This document shows, piece by piece, positions 20,945 to 34,106 of a stretch of 64,000 nt of DNA (position 1 is the first letter of the stretch; the number at the start of each line of letters is the position of its first letter). Position numbers and translations under genes: made by a program. The DNA is from Vicia villosa (lineage: Eukaryota; Streptophyta; Magnoliopsida; Fabales; Fabaceae), in NCBI RefSeq assembly GCF_029867415.1, contig NC_081183.1, positions 115,109,061-115,173,060 on the forward strand, given 5' to 3'. Under the pieces are notes generated by a model. That model searched no databases, had not been told where the DNA came from, and was given only the letters and a program-made list of their open reading frames with translations.

Positions 20945-23448
20945 TGTAACACCCCCAATTCTATACTAAACAAATAAGGCATATATTTGCGTAAATCAGA
21001 GTAAAAAAGCATGCATCTCACGAGGGCGTTACACATAATTCAAAATAAAACAAATATTTTATCTTTAAAACAGGCAATGGTCATTTCCAAATAACACGGG
21101 ATTTTAAAACAACATGCAAACCCCAGCGGAATAATCATCTCATCAAATAAATGGTAAAATAGGATGATTCCCATACATCATCCACCATGTCTAAACATCT
21201 TGGCTCAAGGCCACACATTAACCAAAATAACATATTCAAATACGAATACAATATGAGTAAACAAATATCTCATAATATCGAGTTATAAAGACATAAAACC
21301 CAACTCCCATGTGTTACATATGACCAGAGCACAAGTGACTACTTAGTCACGACACCCTACTAGAGATCTAAATCTCGACGCTAAGCCTCTTTTGAAGCGT
21401 CACTATCCACGAAACCTGCATGTTACCAACAAAGGATAACATTCAAACAGAAGGGTGAGAATTCAACTTCTTATAGAAAACATAATAATGGGAAATGTAA
21501 AATGCAATAAGAATACATTTCAAGAATTCATCACTCTTCCCATAAACGTGCATCATATGCAATTAATCAAGATTCACATGTTCATGTCGTACAACATAGC
21601 TCAGTCAATTCTAAGTGATCAAACATGATTCACATATTCACACACATATATATATATATATACATATATCATTAATACATATAAATTCACATTTATATCA
21701 CATATGTTTCAAATCACATATATCACATTCATAACACCACAACAATTCATATCAAATGAATCACCAAATCCACATATATGCATATCTATCAACATCATTC
21801 CACACAATTCATATCACATAAATCACACCAACAGTTACATTTCACACCGACACGTGCGACTCAAGTGTGACTCAATGCGATATGCATGTGGATCCCTCCG
21901 TTATCATTGCCGGTCATGCCGATTGCCACTCTCTACGGACAAGATAACCACCTCAAAGCCCCATACTCGTTAAGCTTTCAAACCCTTTACTCGTTAGGTT
22001 TGGGACAAGTAAATAACCTTCGCGAGATTACCCAACATTGCCACTTTCAAATACTCATGCTTGTGTACGTGTGCAATAAAACAAGACTCATCGATTTAAG
22101 ACGATCTCTCTATCACTTAAACTACACAATCACATCTTTACAACTTTGCACAACATTATACAACATGACTTCTCTTCCTAACAATGCATTACCTAGCACA
22201 CAACAATCAATCACATGTATTCAAGTATAGCATTATCATTTATTCAATCCACATCTCGAAACATACACATTTAAATGATCATAATAAAAATATACATTCA
22301 AATAGTACATATAAATGTATATTTATATTCATTCCAACATATCATGGATATCACATCACTTAACACATATATGAATATTAACCACAAGTCTTAATTCACA
22401 ATACACACATAAGTAATCACATGTTATCCATATATTAACATCCAATTTAAACTATTCCACATCAACTAGCATTTAGAATTCAATCACATAATTCACGGTT
22501 ATCATATCACATAATACATCCATGAACATTGATCATGCACAATTCATCCATAACATACACATATAGGTAAATGTTATTCTCAATTATCATCATAATTAAT
22601 CAAACAAGTCTCAATCCATTCTATTCTATCTTATAGACAATAATTTAAGCTTCAATATGCTTCAAACGACACCTAAAAAGGAGTTACGGATCAAAAGTTA
22701 TGACATTTTAAAGTCTGGAAAATTCTGCCTACAGCAGGGTCCGCTCAGCGGCCATCTAGCGGGCTTAACAGTAACTTTCAATCTTCGTAGCTCCGCTTAG
22801 CGGCTGGGATCCGCTTAGCGGCCGTGCGATTATGCAGAAGAACTCAGCAACATTCAGAACTGCGAAATCACACACCCACCACTCCAAATCACTTCCAAAC
22901 ATCAATAAACATCAAATACAACCAATATTCATCATTATTGAACAACATATATCATCAAAATCATGTTTAATCATGTAAATCCATAGAAAATAACATAAAC
23001 CCTAACTTTTCTATGTGTTCATGAAATTGCAAAGATGAAGAGATAATCACAACAAAACACATTACCCAATCATATAGTCTATAACAACTTGGATTCAAAC
23101 CTTTACCTCTAACTCTTAAATCCACCCTCTTCGAGAAATCTACAATTCCTCTTCTCTTCTTTCTCTTCTTTTCCCCAAATTGTGTTATCTCTAAAACCCT
23201 AGTTTTCTCTTCTTACTATCTTTCTCTTAATGGGCTTAGTTATGTTACTACCCACCCATCCAATTATTAATTAGGCCCAATACATAGTATACTACTAATA
23301 ACCTAATTAAATCATAAAACACAAATATGCATATAATTAGATATTTCAATTAATTAGTAATACCACATAATAAATAAATTAACAAATAATCAATAAAACA
23401 CACAAATAAGCTAATAAATAAAATATCTAATAAAATCAGACTGTTACA
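20945..23448 (-). repeat. LTR L2, complete (shared by elements B and C)
   Basis: 2504 bp, plus-strand ends TGTAACACCCCC and ...GACTGTTACA. A PBS lies on one side (element B) and a PPT on the other (element C), so one LTR serves two internal regions. It is AT-rich except for a cluster of CCGCTYAGCGG palindromes at 22741-22751, 22793-22803 and 22811-22821. No coding content. Confidence 0.92.
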
Positions 23449-26270
23449 ACTCTCCCCCACTTAGATTTTCGTCCTTGAAAATTCTCTTCAAGCACAAACC
23501 CCAAGTACAAATCCTTCATACAACCTTCAAGTATCTTCTCCTCTAATCTCAAATCACTCTGTAAACCTCTTAAAAATCCAAAAGAAAACATCGGAGTTTT
23601 ATCCAAAATAATACTTGACGGAATACCATGCAAACACACAATCCTCTCGATGTACAACTTAGCAAGTCTTTCCATCAAATAATCCATCCTTATTGGAATA
23701 AAATGAACACATTTGTCTGTCTATCCATAATAATCCAAATCGTTTCACAATTACTCGACATTCTCGGCAAACCCGAAACAAAATCCGTAGGAATACGATC
23801 CCACTTCCACTCGGGAATAGATAACTGTTGTACCAACTAAACGGTTTCTGACAAATCCGACTCAAATACACAAGTCCGCTATATCCCTCTTCATACTTTC
23901 CCACTAAACATTTTCCCCAAATCTTGTTACATTTTAGTAGCATTATGATGTATACTCAAACCACTTCTATGCCCTTCCTCAAGAATTCTCTTTCTCAAAT
24001 TCACAACATCCAGAATACAAACTGGGTCACGACATCTCATAACACCATTCTCATCAATCCGATAGTCACCACCTTTACCTTGATTAATCAATGTCATAAT
24101 GTCAACCAATTTCAAATCCGATTTTTTTGACCTTCTCAAATCTCATCAAAATTACCACACATAAGCTTCAATATACCTAGCTCAACATACAAAGACGTCG
24201 CTTCACAAACCCAACTCAAATATCTAAATTGCTCCAACAATTCCAATTCTTGAATCATCAACATAGACATATGCAATGATTTCATACTCAACGCATCAGC
24301 TGCAACATTCGCTTTTCTAGGATGGTAATTCAAACCAGAATCCTAATCTCTCAAGAATCTAACCATCTTCTTTACTTCATTCTCAACTCTTGTAGTCACT
24401 ACGTGCCTTAATTCTCAACCCAAACAATAATGCCTCGAAAGTTTCAAAACAAACACGACGGTGGCCAACTCTAAATCATGCGTCGGATAATTCCTCTCAT
24501 GAACTTTGAGTTGACTTGAAGCATAAACTACCACTTGCCCTTTTTGCATCAAAACTCCTCCCAAACCCAGCAATGAAGCATCACAATACACCACAAACGA
24601 TTCCAAAGGATCCGGCAAAATCCAAATAGAAGCAGAAGTCAATCTTCTCTTAGGCTCTTGAAAATTCGCTTCACATTGAGAAGTCCAAATGAAAGCTTGA
24701 CCTTTCCTAGTCAACAACGTCAACGGTAAAGATAACTTAGAAAATCCCTCGATGAACTTCCTATAATAACCAGCCAAACCAAGGAAACTTCTAATCTCAG
24801 AAACAGACTTAGGAGCTTCCCATTGAGATATAGCTTCAATCTTTGACAGGTCAACAGAAATACCTCCACTAGAGATCACATGGCCAAGAAAACTCACTTC
24901 CTTTAACCAAAATTCACACTTAGAAAGCTTAGCAAACAACCTCTTCTCTTTCAACACCGACAACACAATTCTCAAATGCTCAGCATGATCATCTTCACTC
25001 TTAGAATCAAAACATCCTCATTAGGACATTCCTTCTTCTTACTCGACACAACAAGTGAAACTCTATGACCAAACACTTAGACAAATGAACCTCTTCTCAA
25101 CAACTCCTCAATTCGACTCTTCAACTTCTCCTTAGTCGCTTTACACAATACCAAGTTAGTAAGAGAAGTTTATCTCGTCCAATACGATCTCGTTTTCTAT
25201 CAACAATAGATTAAGGGTGATCAAGTCCTCAATTTGTCAATAGACAGTCGAAAATCATAATGAAACATAAACCATCGTTACTAAACTATAATAGTGTTCC
25301 TTTAAAACTCACACTCAAAATTACTTAAAACGCCAAGATCCAAAATTCCTCTTAAGATTACAATTACTTGCTTCAACTCCAAACAATTTATACCAAAATT
25401 CTCATTAACTTGTTCTAACGAAAAAAAACAAATTAAATCAATTCCCAAAATCTCTACTAAAGATACTCAACAGACAATTCAAACACACATAAGAAGTAGA
25501 AACAAAACTCATAGCAGGTGTATCATTAACCATACTTCTACGCATACCAGATAACACAAGATTCAACCTCTTAGCACGATCCAAAGAAATAAATGAATAC
25601 GTTGCACCACTATCAATAATAAAGCACGTACCTCAGATTAGCTTATCCTTAGTAGTGATCTTAGCACCAGACAACGCAAGTACTCTTCCATTCGCTTGTT
25701 CCTTCTTCAGTTTGTCACACTTGGTACTAATGTGACCTTTCTCTCCACAGTTGTAGCAAGTCAACCTCGAACCCGCTCCATAATTAGCAGCTATGTGGCC
25801 TGGCCTGCCACACTTGAAACAAGTAGCAACCTCTTTCTTAGACTCAGCAGCACGATGACCTTCAACACCACATCTGAAACACTTAAGTGGAGTAGGAGTC
25901 CCTCCCCCACTTAGTTCCTTGCCAAAACCAGATTATTTCCTCTCGATGTCATAAGGTTTCCCACTGGATTGTTCTCTTTCTTGTTTCAACTTTATATACT
26001 CCACTTCTTTATTTTCACGCACATCTTCTGGAAAATAGTTTTCCAAAAATGTATCACGAAAAAGAGTCCAAGTGACTTCAATACCTTCTCTTTAAAATCT
26101 CCGCACAGTATTACTCCACCAATCGTCAGCTCCTTTTGTCAGCATGTGAGTACCCAACCGCACCTTCTGTACATCCGTACAAATCATGATTTGAAAAATC
26201 TTTTCTATTTCTCTAATCCATGCATGTGCTCTGTCCGGTCCATACTTTCCTTCAAAAGTCGGTGGATTTC
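23449..26270 (-). mobile_element. Tekay-like gypsy element C, internal region (truncated)
   Basis: Third copy of the same deleted internal region: PPT at 23449, integrase pieces (23436-23943), RT/RNase H fragment (24415-24975 and 24136-24333), protease remnant (25438-25632, DSGA) and gag. It stops within gag at 26270, where the Ogre-1 LTR begins. The last bases (GGTGGATT) still match element B. PBS and N-terminal gag would lie beyond Ogre-1, outside the window. Confidence 0.82.
25633..26270 (-). pseudogene. Gag of element C, broken and truncated
   Basis: Matches the gag of A and B but has an in-frame TAA at about 26092-26094 (the equivalent B codon is Glu). It also has Cys losses in the zinc knuckles: the first reads AAES where A has AAEC, and a Tyr replaces Cys near 25780. 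It ends in the family UGA at 25633-25635. Its N-terminus is cut off by Ogre-1. Confidence 0.78.
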
Positions 26271-29200
26271 TGTCATACCTCAAAATTTGCCCATACTACT
26301 CCTATTCAAGTTCAAATCAATACACAAAGCTCCAAGACACACTCCCCTAAAACAGGGCTCAGAAACTAGGGTTTGGTTTGTTCAAAAGAAAATCAATGAA
26401 TCACTGGCTCCAAGGCATCCCATATGGCCTAAGATATCTTACATTACCTCTATGACAAGTATTGGTCACCCAATTGTTCGGAACGTCAACAGTCGACTAG
26501 GTTAACCTAAAAGTCAACTGTGGTCAAAGTAAAGTCAAAACTCCTGATTTTTTGTCAAGATCCTCATATTGAAGTATCATTCACCATTTTATCAAAGAAT
26601 TGATCATGGTTCATCAAGGAAATATCAAAAATCAACAAATCAAAAGGTTTCTAAATTAGGGTTTGCATAGGAGAAAGTCAACTGAACTTTGACCAGCCAT
26701 AACTCTCCCATGGAACATCATAAATTTTCCATCCAAATCTCATTTTGAAGGAAATTGAATTCTCTACAAATTTGTCTCTCACATGCCAAGTCTAAAAATG
26801 CTTCATTTGGGAGATATGGACCAAAACATTATAGGTCTTTCTCAAAGGTCAACAAAAAGTCATTTTTTTCAAAAGGACACACAAGGATCATGGAAAAATA
26901 TTTAGATATGAGACCAAAGACACTGGTTAGAGGACTCGTTAAGGTTTCTAAAAAGTCCAAGAACTTGAAAAATTATTTAAGTATGAGGAAATGGCAATGT
27001 GTACAAGTTCATTGATTTTCAAGGGTATGCATGAAGGAAAAGCTCCAAAATCACAAATATTTCTAAATGGGCCTATTTTCTTTTCATCCAACCTTTATCT
27101 CAAGCCCATGCACTATCCAAGAATATATCTTTCTATCTTTTATTATTTTATTAATTATTTTATGGTTTTTTTAGTTAAATCATAATTTAATTATATAAAA
27201 TAGCAAATAAATAAAAGATATGATCTTGCTTTGATTCCAAGCCAAATATCAATCAATATATGTCCCAAAATTCAATCAAATTTCGTGCACTTGATTATTG
27301 GGAGAAGATTGGGTCAACTGAGCCAAATTTAGAAAGATTCCATAATATATTTTCAATCAAATTTCTCTAAATTGCAAATCAAGCTACAAGGAGATTTGGT
27401 CCAAGTTATTCACCCTAATACGACCTCTATAAGTACACAAACAAATCCTAAAGCTAGGACAGACGAATTTTTGCAGTCAAGAACACCTTAGAGCTTCAAA
27501 ATTTTCAAGATCAAGTCAAGTTCAATTTGAAGATTGGCAAGGATTCAAAGCATTCTAAGCGTTGCAATACGTTCCTTGGATATCACTGAAGCTAGCCAGA
27601 TCCTCGTTCGTGTTCAACACCCCCAGAATTACCTCCATTAAGCCAAGGTTTGTCTTGAATGTTTTTTATTCGATTTGCATAATTCATCATGCATACGTGT
27701 GTTTTGATTGCGTGTGATTGTTTGGAATGATGTTCTAATGCTTTCTGGATGTTTAATTGATATTCCATGGGTGTTTGCCATAGATACCATAGTTAGGGTT
27801 TTCCAAGTCTTTTTAGGGCTTTCCTCTACAGGTAAAATTAGCCTCAATTAAAGGCATGGCTGAATTCGTGAGGTTCAGACGAATCCATAGGTACCCTCGC
27901 GAAATATTTTTGTGTTGTTTTGCTTGCATTCGTATTGACAGGGCTATAGCAACGATCGGGAATCGTCGCTAAAGGCAGTTGCAGACCTAAAACGACGGTC
28001 TGGAGGTTGAAGATGACCACGCGTCGTTCCCTCATTCGCTGGTTTGCGCGCGCGTTTGGTTTTGAAACGAAGGGATCCTGTGCGTTAAGACGTACGCGTT
28101 ATCATGCTCCCTCTCATTCCAAGCCATCTGATCTCATTAATTCCTCATCCAACGTTCCTAACGCTGCGTGACCACCATACTCCCTCAGCGCGCGCCACAC
28201 TGGATCCAACTAAGTTTTTTCCAATTTTTTTTATATTTAATTACATAATTGCATTTATATGTTTATATATTTATATATATATTTATATATATGTTTTATT
28301 AGTTGTTTTTTTTTTCTTTTTACTTATAAAAACTATATTTTCTAAAACCCTTTTTTATAATAATAATATGTATTATATTTAATTTATTTCTTTTATATTA
28401 TTAATATATTTTTATTTATCTATTTTATTTTATATATTTATTTATTTTAATTAAATATTTTATTTATATATTTTCAATAATTCATATATATTTTATTTTA
28501 ATTCATAAAAAGTCATAAAAATATTTTATTACCTGCTTTTATTTTCTTTCTTCGATTTAATTAATTAGGTTGCGAAACCAATAATTAATTTAATCGATTT
28601 GTCACTTTATTCAATTTACGTCCGAATCAGGGTTTACGAGAATTAGCCCTACACTAAAAAATTTTATTTTTCTATGTCCTTATAGGGTCAATTTTTCCGA
28701 TGCCTTCCGATTACGCGCCACGCCTTTCACAAAGCTAAGTCCCGAATAAATTTATTATTTATTTTTCTTTCCCTTTTATTCAAATACAAATGTTATTTCT
28801 GTCTATTATTCTTCTAAATTATTTATTTTGCCTTGTCAAATAAAAGAACCTTCATACACTCACTGTCTGTTATTTTTCTGTCAAATCTCAGATATCAGAA
28901 TCAATGCTTGAGGCAACCTCCGACTACAAACCATATCAGATCAAATCAAAAGCTAAGTTCTCTTTTTATTTCAAACATCTATTTTATTTTATTTTATTTT
29001 ATTTATCAAATTAGGGTTAACCCTAATCATCGTTTGAATTGGTAATGCATTCACTGCCCTTTGGTTTATATTTTTCCCACCTTTTCAGGGTTTGCCAATC
29101 GCCAAAGCTCAGATAGTCGGTAACCCTAAAACCTTAACCTCTTCTATGTTTCTTATTATTATTAATTATGTCAAACCCCTGGTTTCATTCTCCCTTTCCT

Positions 29201-30091
29201 CCGCTGGTTTCTTTTTCCCCTTTCCCATACTGCTTTAATTATATTGTTTATATTTTTGTGTGGTTAGTAATCCTAGGGAGTGCAAGCCTGTTAATCAATT
29301 TAGAATAACTAATTATAAGATAATATATTGAATTAATCACGTGATTGTTGCACCCACGCACGCTTTTGTGGTAACCCCTCTTGTTGCCTGTTGCCTTGTT
29401 GCCTTGTGTTTTTTGCAGAATAGCCATGTCCCTCGAATACGAGGATACCTCAGCCATGTTGCCTCGATTATGAAAAGATCATAGGTCCCTAATGATGCTA
29501 CCTTCGATACACTAATATGATCTCGTCCCTCGGAAGTTGCCTACGAAAGGCCGAGGTATCCTCTGGTTGCCTAAACGAAAGGCTATTCTGATCCTTCCCT
29601 TAGACTACCTGCCTCTCTATGGCATGGGACAGTCTTATGGTGAACGATATTGCGACGACCCTTCAACCTCCAAATGAAAGGCTTCTTGCCCTCTTATGGC
29701 ATGGATAGACCCTTTCACCCTGAAAGGCTAAAAGAACTTTTCTACATTATTAAGGTAATTGCTCCTAATTGCCTTGCTCTGGCTAAAATCCTTTTCTTAT
29801 TCTTTCTCATAAATCTTCAAAATGGCTACGCTCATTTACGAGCTAAAGTCCGTATTCACTTCTTCTACATTTTTGAAATCAAAGAGCAAAGCAATTAAGA
29901 GCCCATGGAAAACCATGGATGCAAAGGGTGCCTTACACCTTCCCTTTGCATAAATTACCCCCCGAACTCAGTTTTTATTTTAAAAGGTTTTTCCTGTTCT
30001 TTTAGCCTTTCTATTTATTTGGATAAAATAAAAGTCAGTGGCGACTCTTGCTATCCGCACACTTTCGATAAAGTCAGTTCACCGTATTACA
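26271..30091 (+). repeat. Ogre-1 5' LTR
   Basis: 3821 bp from TGTCATACCTCAAAATTTGCC to ...CCGTATTACA, followed by the PBS. Features: several TTAGGGTTT motifs (26651, 27790, 29010 region), a TATA-like CTATAAGTAC near 27427-27436, and a very AT-rich tract with (TA)n near 28250-28500. It contains no real gene: the ORF at 25969-26505 crosses the element C/LTR junction, and the others here are chance. Confidence 0.85.
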
Positions 30092-30837
30092 GAACTGGCG
30101 ACTCTGCTGGGGAGAATTTTCTTAGAAAAGAGGGGTTACCTTAAAAGTTTAGGAACACTTTAAATGTTTTCTATTGCTTTCTTTGTTTGTTTTATTTTTC
30201 AGGGGCGTTTCGGGAATTAACTGAAGGACGAACCCTACACTTGGATTCAAGTACATCTAAGATAGGAAGTGGCATAGTCATGGCGACCTCCTTAATGTAT
30301 GTGGAGGATTGGTCAATATGAGAGTTCACGCTTAAGTTAGGCCTCTATGGGTGTTTGCATGCTTCTCTTTTATGAGAGAGGTTCGTGCGGATGTCTGTGG
30401 GTGAGTCGGAGCTTAAGGACCTTTAGTTACCTTTAACCCATCTTGACTTTTAGGAACGTAGTGGGGGGACTACTCTTGATGTATGTTGAGAGCATAGTCG
30501 CTACCCGATACTACAGCTCAGATAGGTTCTTTCTCAAAGTATCATTGCATGGTATGTATGTATCATGTTCGAGGGTGCTTTAGGAGGGCTGACAATTCTG
30601 GATAACTCGGTAGAACCCGTTGCTGATATCATCTTTACCCTTAGAAATACCTTTAGGAAGGGTATCTCACATGATTTAAACTCCATGCAAGCCAAGCCTA
30701 AGGAATTGTGTGATTTGTGTGGACTTATTTGTGTTTGTGCATCATGCATACATGCATCATTCCTACATGGCATGACTAACCCATTTCAAGGAATTGGGGA
30801 TTTTTAACCGTATATTGTTTTGTAGGTTGTTTGAAAT
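30092..30837 (+). other. Ogre-1 leader with primer site
   Basis: Non-coding leader. The primer binding site TGGCGACTCTGCTGGGGA (30096-30113) is complementary to a tRNA-Arg 3' end and lies 4 nt after the LTR. The remainder, up to the ORF1 ATG at 30838, shows nothing else that I recognise. Confidence 0.85.
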
Positions 30838-31884
30838 ATGGAAACCAAAGGCCGTAAACCGTTCTTCCTCAATTTCAAGAAAGTACCTACACCATTAAAG
30901 GTTTTCTGCGACAACATTTCTGGTTCTCTCAGATTCAATGAGTCTCTCAACATGCTTATCGGTTTGGTACGAACTAATGTGGATGAATTTCTTCTCAACA
31001 CCATGGTTCAATTCTATGATCCGTTACTACATTGCTTCACTTATAGAGATTTTCAGTTGGTACCATCTTTGGAAGAATTCTCATACTTGCTAAGGCTCCC
31101 TGTGCTCAATCAAATTCCTTATACTGGTAAAGAAGAAGACCCTAAGTGGGAAGTCATCGCTGCTGCCCTACACTTGCCAAGATCATAGATTGATAAGGTT
31201 TGGGTTAGTAAGAACGAATATTCTGGATTACCCCTTGATTTCCTTTATGAAAAAACGGAGATTTTTGCTAAAGCTTCAAGTATGGATGCTTTGGAAGCTG
31301 TTTTGTCTCTTTTGATTTATGGACAAGTCTTATTTTTTCATTATGACAAAATTGTTGATGTGGCTGCTATCAAGATATTTCTCAGTAAGAATCCCGTTTC
31401 TACTTTACTTGGTGATTTGTTACATTCTATTCACTTCCGAGTATCGAAAAGAAAAGGTTGTGTACTTGGATGTGCTCCGCTATTGCATAAGTGGTTTATT
31501 TCACACTTACCGCTCTCCGTAAGAAAGAATGAAGAAGGTTTAACTTGGGCTCAAAGAATTACGAAGCTTTCTTTCGACGACGTCATTTGGTACCAAAAGG
31601 AGTTTGAAAGAACTTTGCTATTTGATATTTGTGGAGAATTCCCTAATATACCTCTTCTTGGCGTTCGTGGAGGAATAACTTATAATCCTATTCTAGCTCG
31701 ACATCAGTTTGGTTTTTCTTTGAAGGACAAGCCACGTTCCTTGTATCTCAGTTCAGAATATTTCAGCTATGATTCAGATGAATCAAAGAAAAGAGATCTC
31801 TTCATCAAAGCTTGGTCGAAAGTAAATAAAGTTGGTGCAAAAGATATAGGAAGGAGAAACTACATGCCATGGGACCCGTACTTC

Positions 31885-32617
31885 TAGGGCTGGAAATGAG
31901 TCGAGTCGATTCGAACTCGCCTCAGCTCAGTTTGACTCGTTAAGAATTGGCCGAGTTCGAGCTCGAGTTTGAGTTCATGACGAACATTTTTTTTAGCTCA
32001 AACTCAACTCGTTAACAATTGACCGAGTTTGAGTTCGAGTTCGAGTTTATCTCGAACTTTTTTTCCAGGTCAAACTCGACTTGTTAGAAGTTCACAAACA
32101 TCTCGATTCAACTCATTAGGTTTATCTTATTAGGTTCAACTCGCTTATTTCACGGACTTAAAGTAATTTTTTAAAGTATATTTTTTTATATATCGATTTG
32201 ACATTTTAAATTAATATTTTTTAAATAAAAAATATAGAAATAAAATTAAAGTTATAAGATTGGAATTCATACGATGATAATTTTATTTGTATAATTATTT
32301 GTAGAAATATTTTGCTCACTAGAGTATATAAATTATCAATTAAAACCGTTAGATTAAAATAAAATATGATACTAAGATTTAGAGAAAATATTTAAACCTA
32401 CTTTTAAATACAATATAATCTATCTCATATATAATCGAGTTGACTCATGAACCTAACGAGTCGAACTATGTATAGTTCAAGTTCAGCTCATTTAGTTAAC
32501 GAACTTAGTTTTTAGCTCATACTCAGCTCATTTGGTTCATGAACCTAGTTCAACGATTTAGTTTTCGAATCTAGTTTCGAACTATGTTCGAGTTAGTTTG
32601 GTTCATTTCCAGCCCTA
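31885..32617. mobile_element. hAT-type MITE in Ogre-1 ORF1
   Basis: 733 bp with perfect 15-bp terminal inverted repeats TAGGGCTGGAAATGA (31885-31899 and 32603-32617) and the 8-bp target duplication CGTACTTC (31877-31884 and 32618-32625). The 8-bp duplication points to the hAT superfamily. Subterminal regions are full of GAGTTCGAG/CTCGAAC-type short repeats, and the middle is AT-rich. No transposase, so it is non-autonomous. Confidence 0.9.
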
Positions 32618-33702
32618 CGTACTTCCAATGGGTTTATGATCGAGTTATGGAGTTTGGGATGCCTTACCCTTCCGATACGCCCATAGTACCAAGGGTAGCT
32701 CCTCCTGCTATCCCAGTTGCATTTGAGCCATATGTCCCTGCTTCAAATGAAGATCTTGTTGCAACTGTTAACCAACTAAAGAGGGAAAGGGATGACTTCG
32801 AGAGACACTTGCTAAAAGCTGAAGCTGAAAAGGAGGTGATGACACAAGATGCTAAAGAGCGAGAGACTTTACTTGATTACTTTTCTCGTAAATGGAAGTT
32901 CACAAACATCTCGATTCAACTCATTAGGTTTATCTTATTAGGTTCAACTCGCTTATTTCACGGACTTAAAGTAATTTTTTAAAGTATATTTTTTTATATA
33001 TCGATTTGACATTTTAAATTAATATTTTTTAAATAAAAAATATAGAAATAAAATTAAAGTTATAAGATTGGAATTCATACGATGATAATTTTATTTGTAT
33101 AATTATTTGTAGAAATATTTTGCTCACTAGAGTATATAAATTATCAATTAAAACCGTTAGATTAAAATAAAATATGATACTAAGATTTAGAGAAAATATT
33201 TAAACCTACTTTTAAATACAATATAATCTATCTCATATATAATCGAGTTGACTCATGAACCTAACGAGTCGAACTATGTATAGTTCAAGTTCAGCTCATT
33301 TAGTTAACGAACTTAGTTTTTAGCTCATACTCAGCTCATTTGGTTCATGAACCTAGTTCAACGATTTAGTTTTCGAATCTAGTTTCGAACTATGTTCGAG
33401 TTAGTTTGGTTCATTTCCAGCCCTACTTCCAATGGGTTTATGATCGAGTTATGGAGTTTGGGATGCCTTACCCTTCTGATACGCCCATAGTACCAAGGGT
33501 AGCTCCTCCTGCTATCCCAGTTGCATTTGAGCCATATGTCCCTGCTTCAAATGAAGATCTTGTTGCAACTGTTAACCAACTAAAGAGGGAAAGGGATGAC
33601 TTCGAGAGACACTTGCTAAAAGCTGAAGCTGAAAAGGAGGTGATGACACAAGATGCTAAAGAGCGAGAGACTTTACTTGATTACTTTTCTCGTAAATGGA
33701 AG
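32091..33702 (+). repeat. 808-bp direct tandem duplication
   Basis: Unit 1 is 32091-32898 and unit 2 is 32899-33702. Each contains the right part of the MITE plus the start of the ORF1 C-terminal segment. The junction lies at a shared GAAG (32087-32090, 32895-32898 and 33699-33702). Unit 2 is 4 bp shorter: CGTA is missing right after the MITE end, so its target duplication is reduced to CTTC. One other difference is visible (CTTCCGATA versus CTTCTGATA), so the duplication is recent. Confidence 0.9.
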
Positions 33703-34106
33703 ATTGAAGATTTTGTTTCCCCGGATCAGATTAACTCATGGGAAAATGAAATTTCAAGGCTTGTTCAAGAAAGAGAAGAAATGATCAAGGCACACAAAGA
33801 AGAAATTAGAGTTCTGAAAAGGAGGCGTCGTCAAGAAGACAAGATTACCGGAGTTTAGACTTTTATTATTTTTATTTATTATTATTTATTTCTTTTCGTT
33901 CTGAAGTAACCAAAGGATTATGACTTTATGAGCTCGTAATTTAATTAATAATAATGTTTTTTCTTCTTTTGTTTCAATATGTGTTAAAATCCTTTTAATT
34001 CCTTGAAAACATTGCATATGCATAAACATATCATTCATAAACATCGCATCACAGGTTTCATAAAAACAAATGCCTCATCTTTACGCTGTTTATTTCAGTA
34101 AGAAAG

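Larger units (their letters stand above)
30838..33858 (+). pseudogene. Ogre-1 ORF1, interrupted by a MITE and a duplication
   Basis: The first ORF of Ogre elements, function unknown. The N-terminal part (METKGRKPFFLNFKKVPTP...) matches a plant domain of unknown function, probably DUF7745, shared with the Ogre-2 ORF1. The frame runs 30838-31887 with a TAG at 31186-31188. A 733-bp MITE then splits the coding sequence after YMPWDPYF. The C-terminal part (WVYDRVMEFGMPYPSD, then a charged coiled coil LKRERDDFERHLLKAEAEKE) occurs twice, at about 32618-32898 and 33425-33858, because of a tandem duplication. Only the second copy reaches the natural end, a Lys/Arg-rich tail at 33858. Confidence 0.8.

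Noticed and set aside
25969..26505. 178-codon plus-strand ORF
   Set aside because: It is antisense to gag of element C and crosses the junction into the Ogre-1 LTR.
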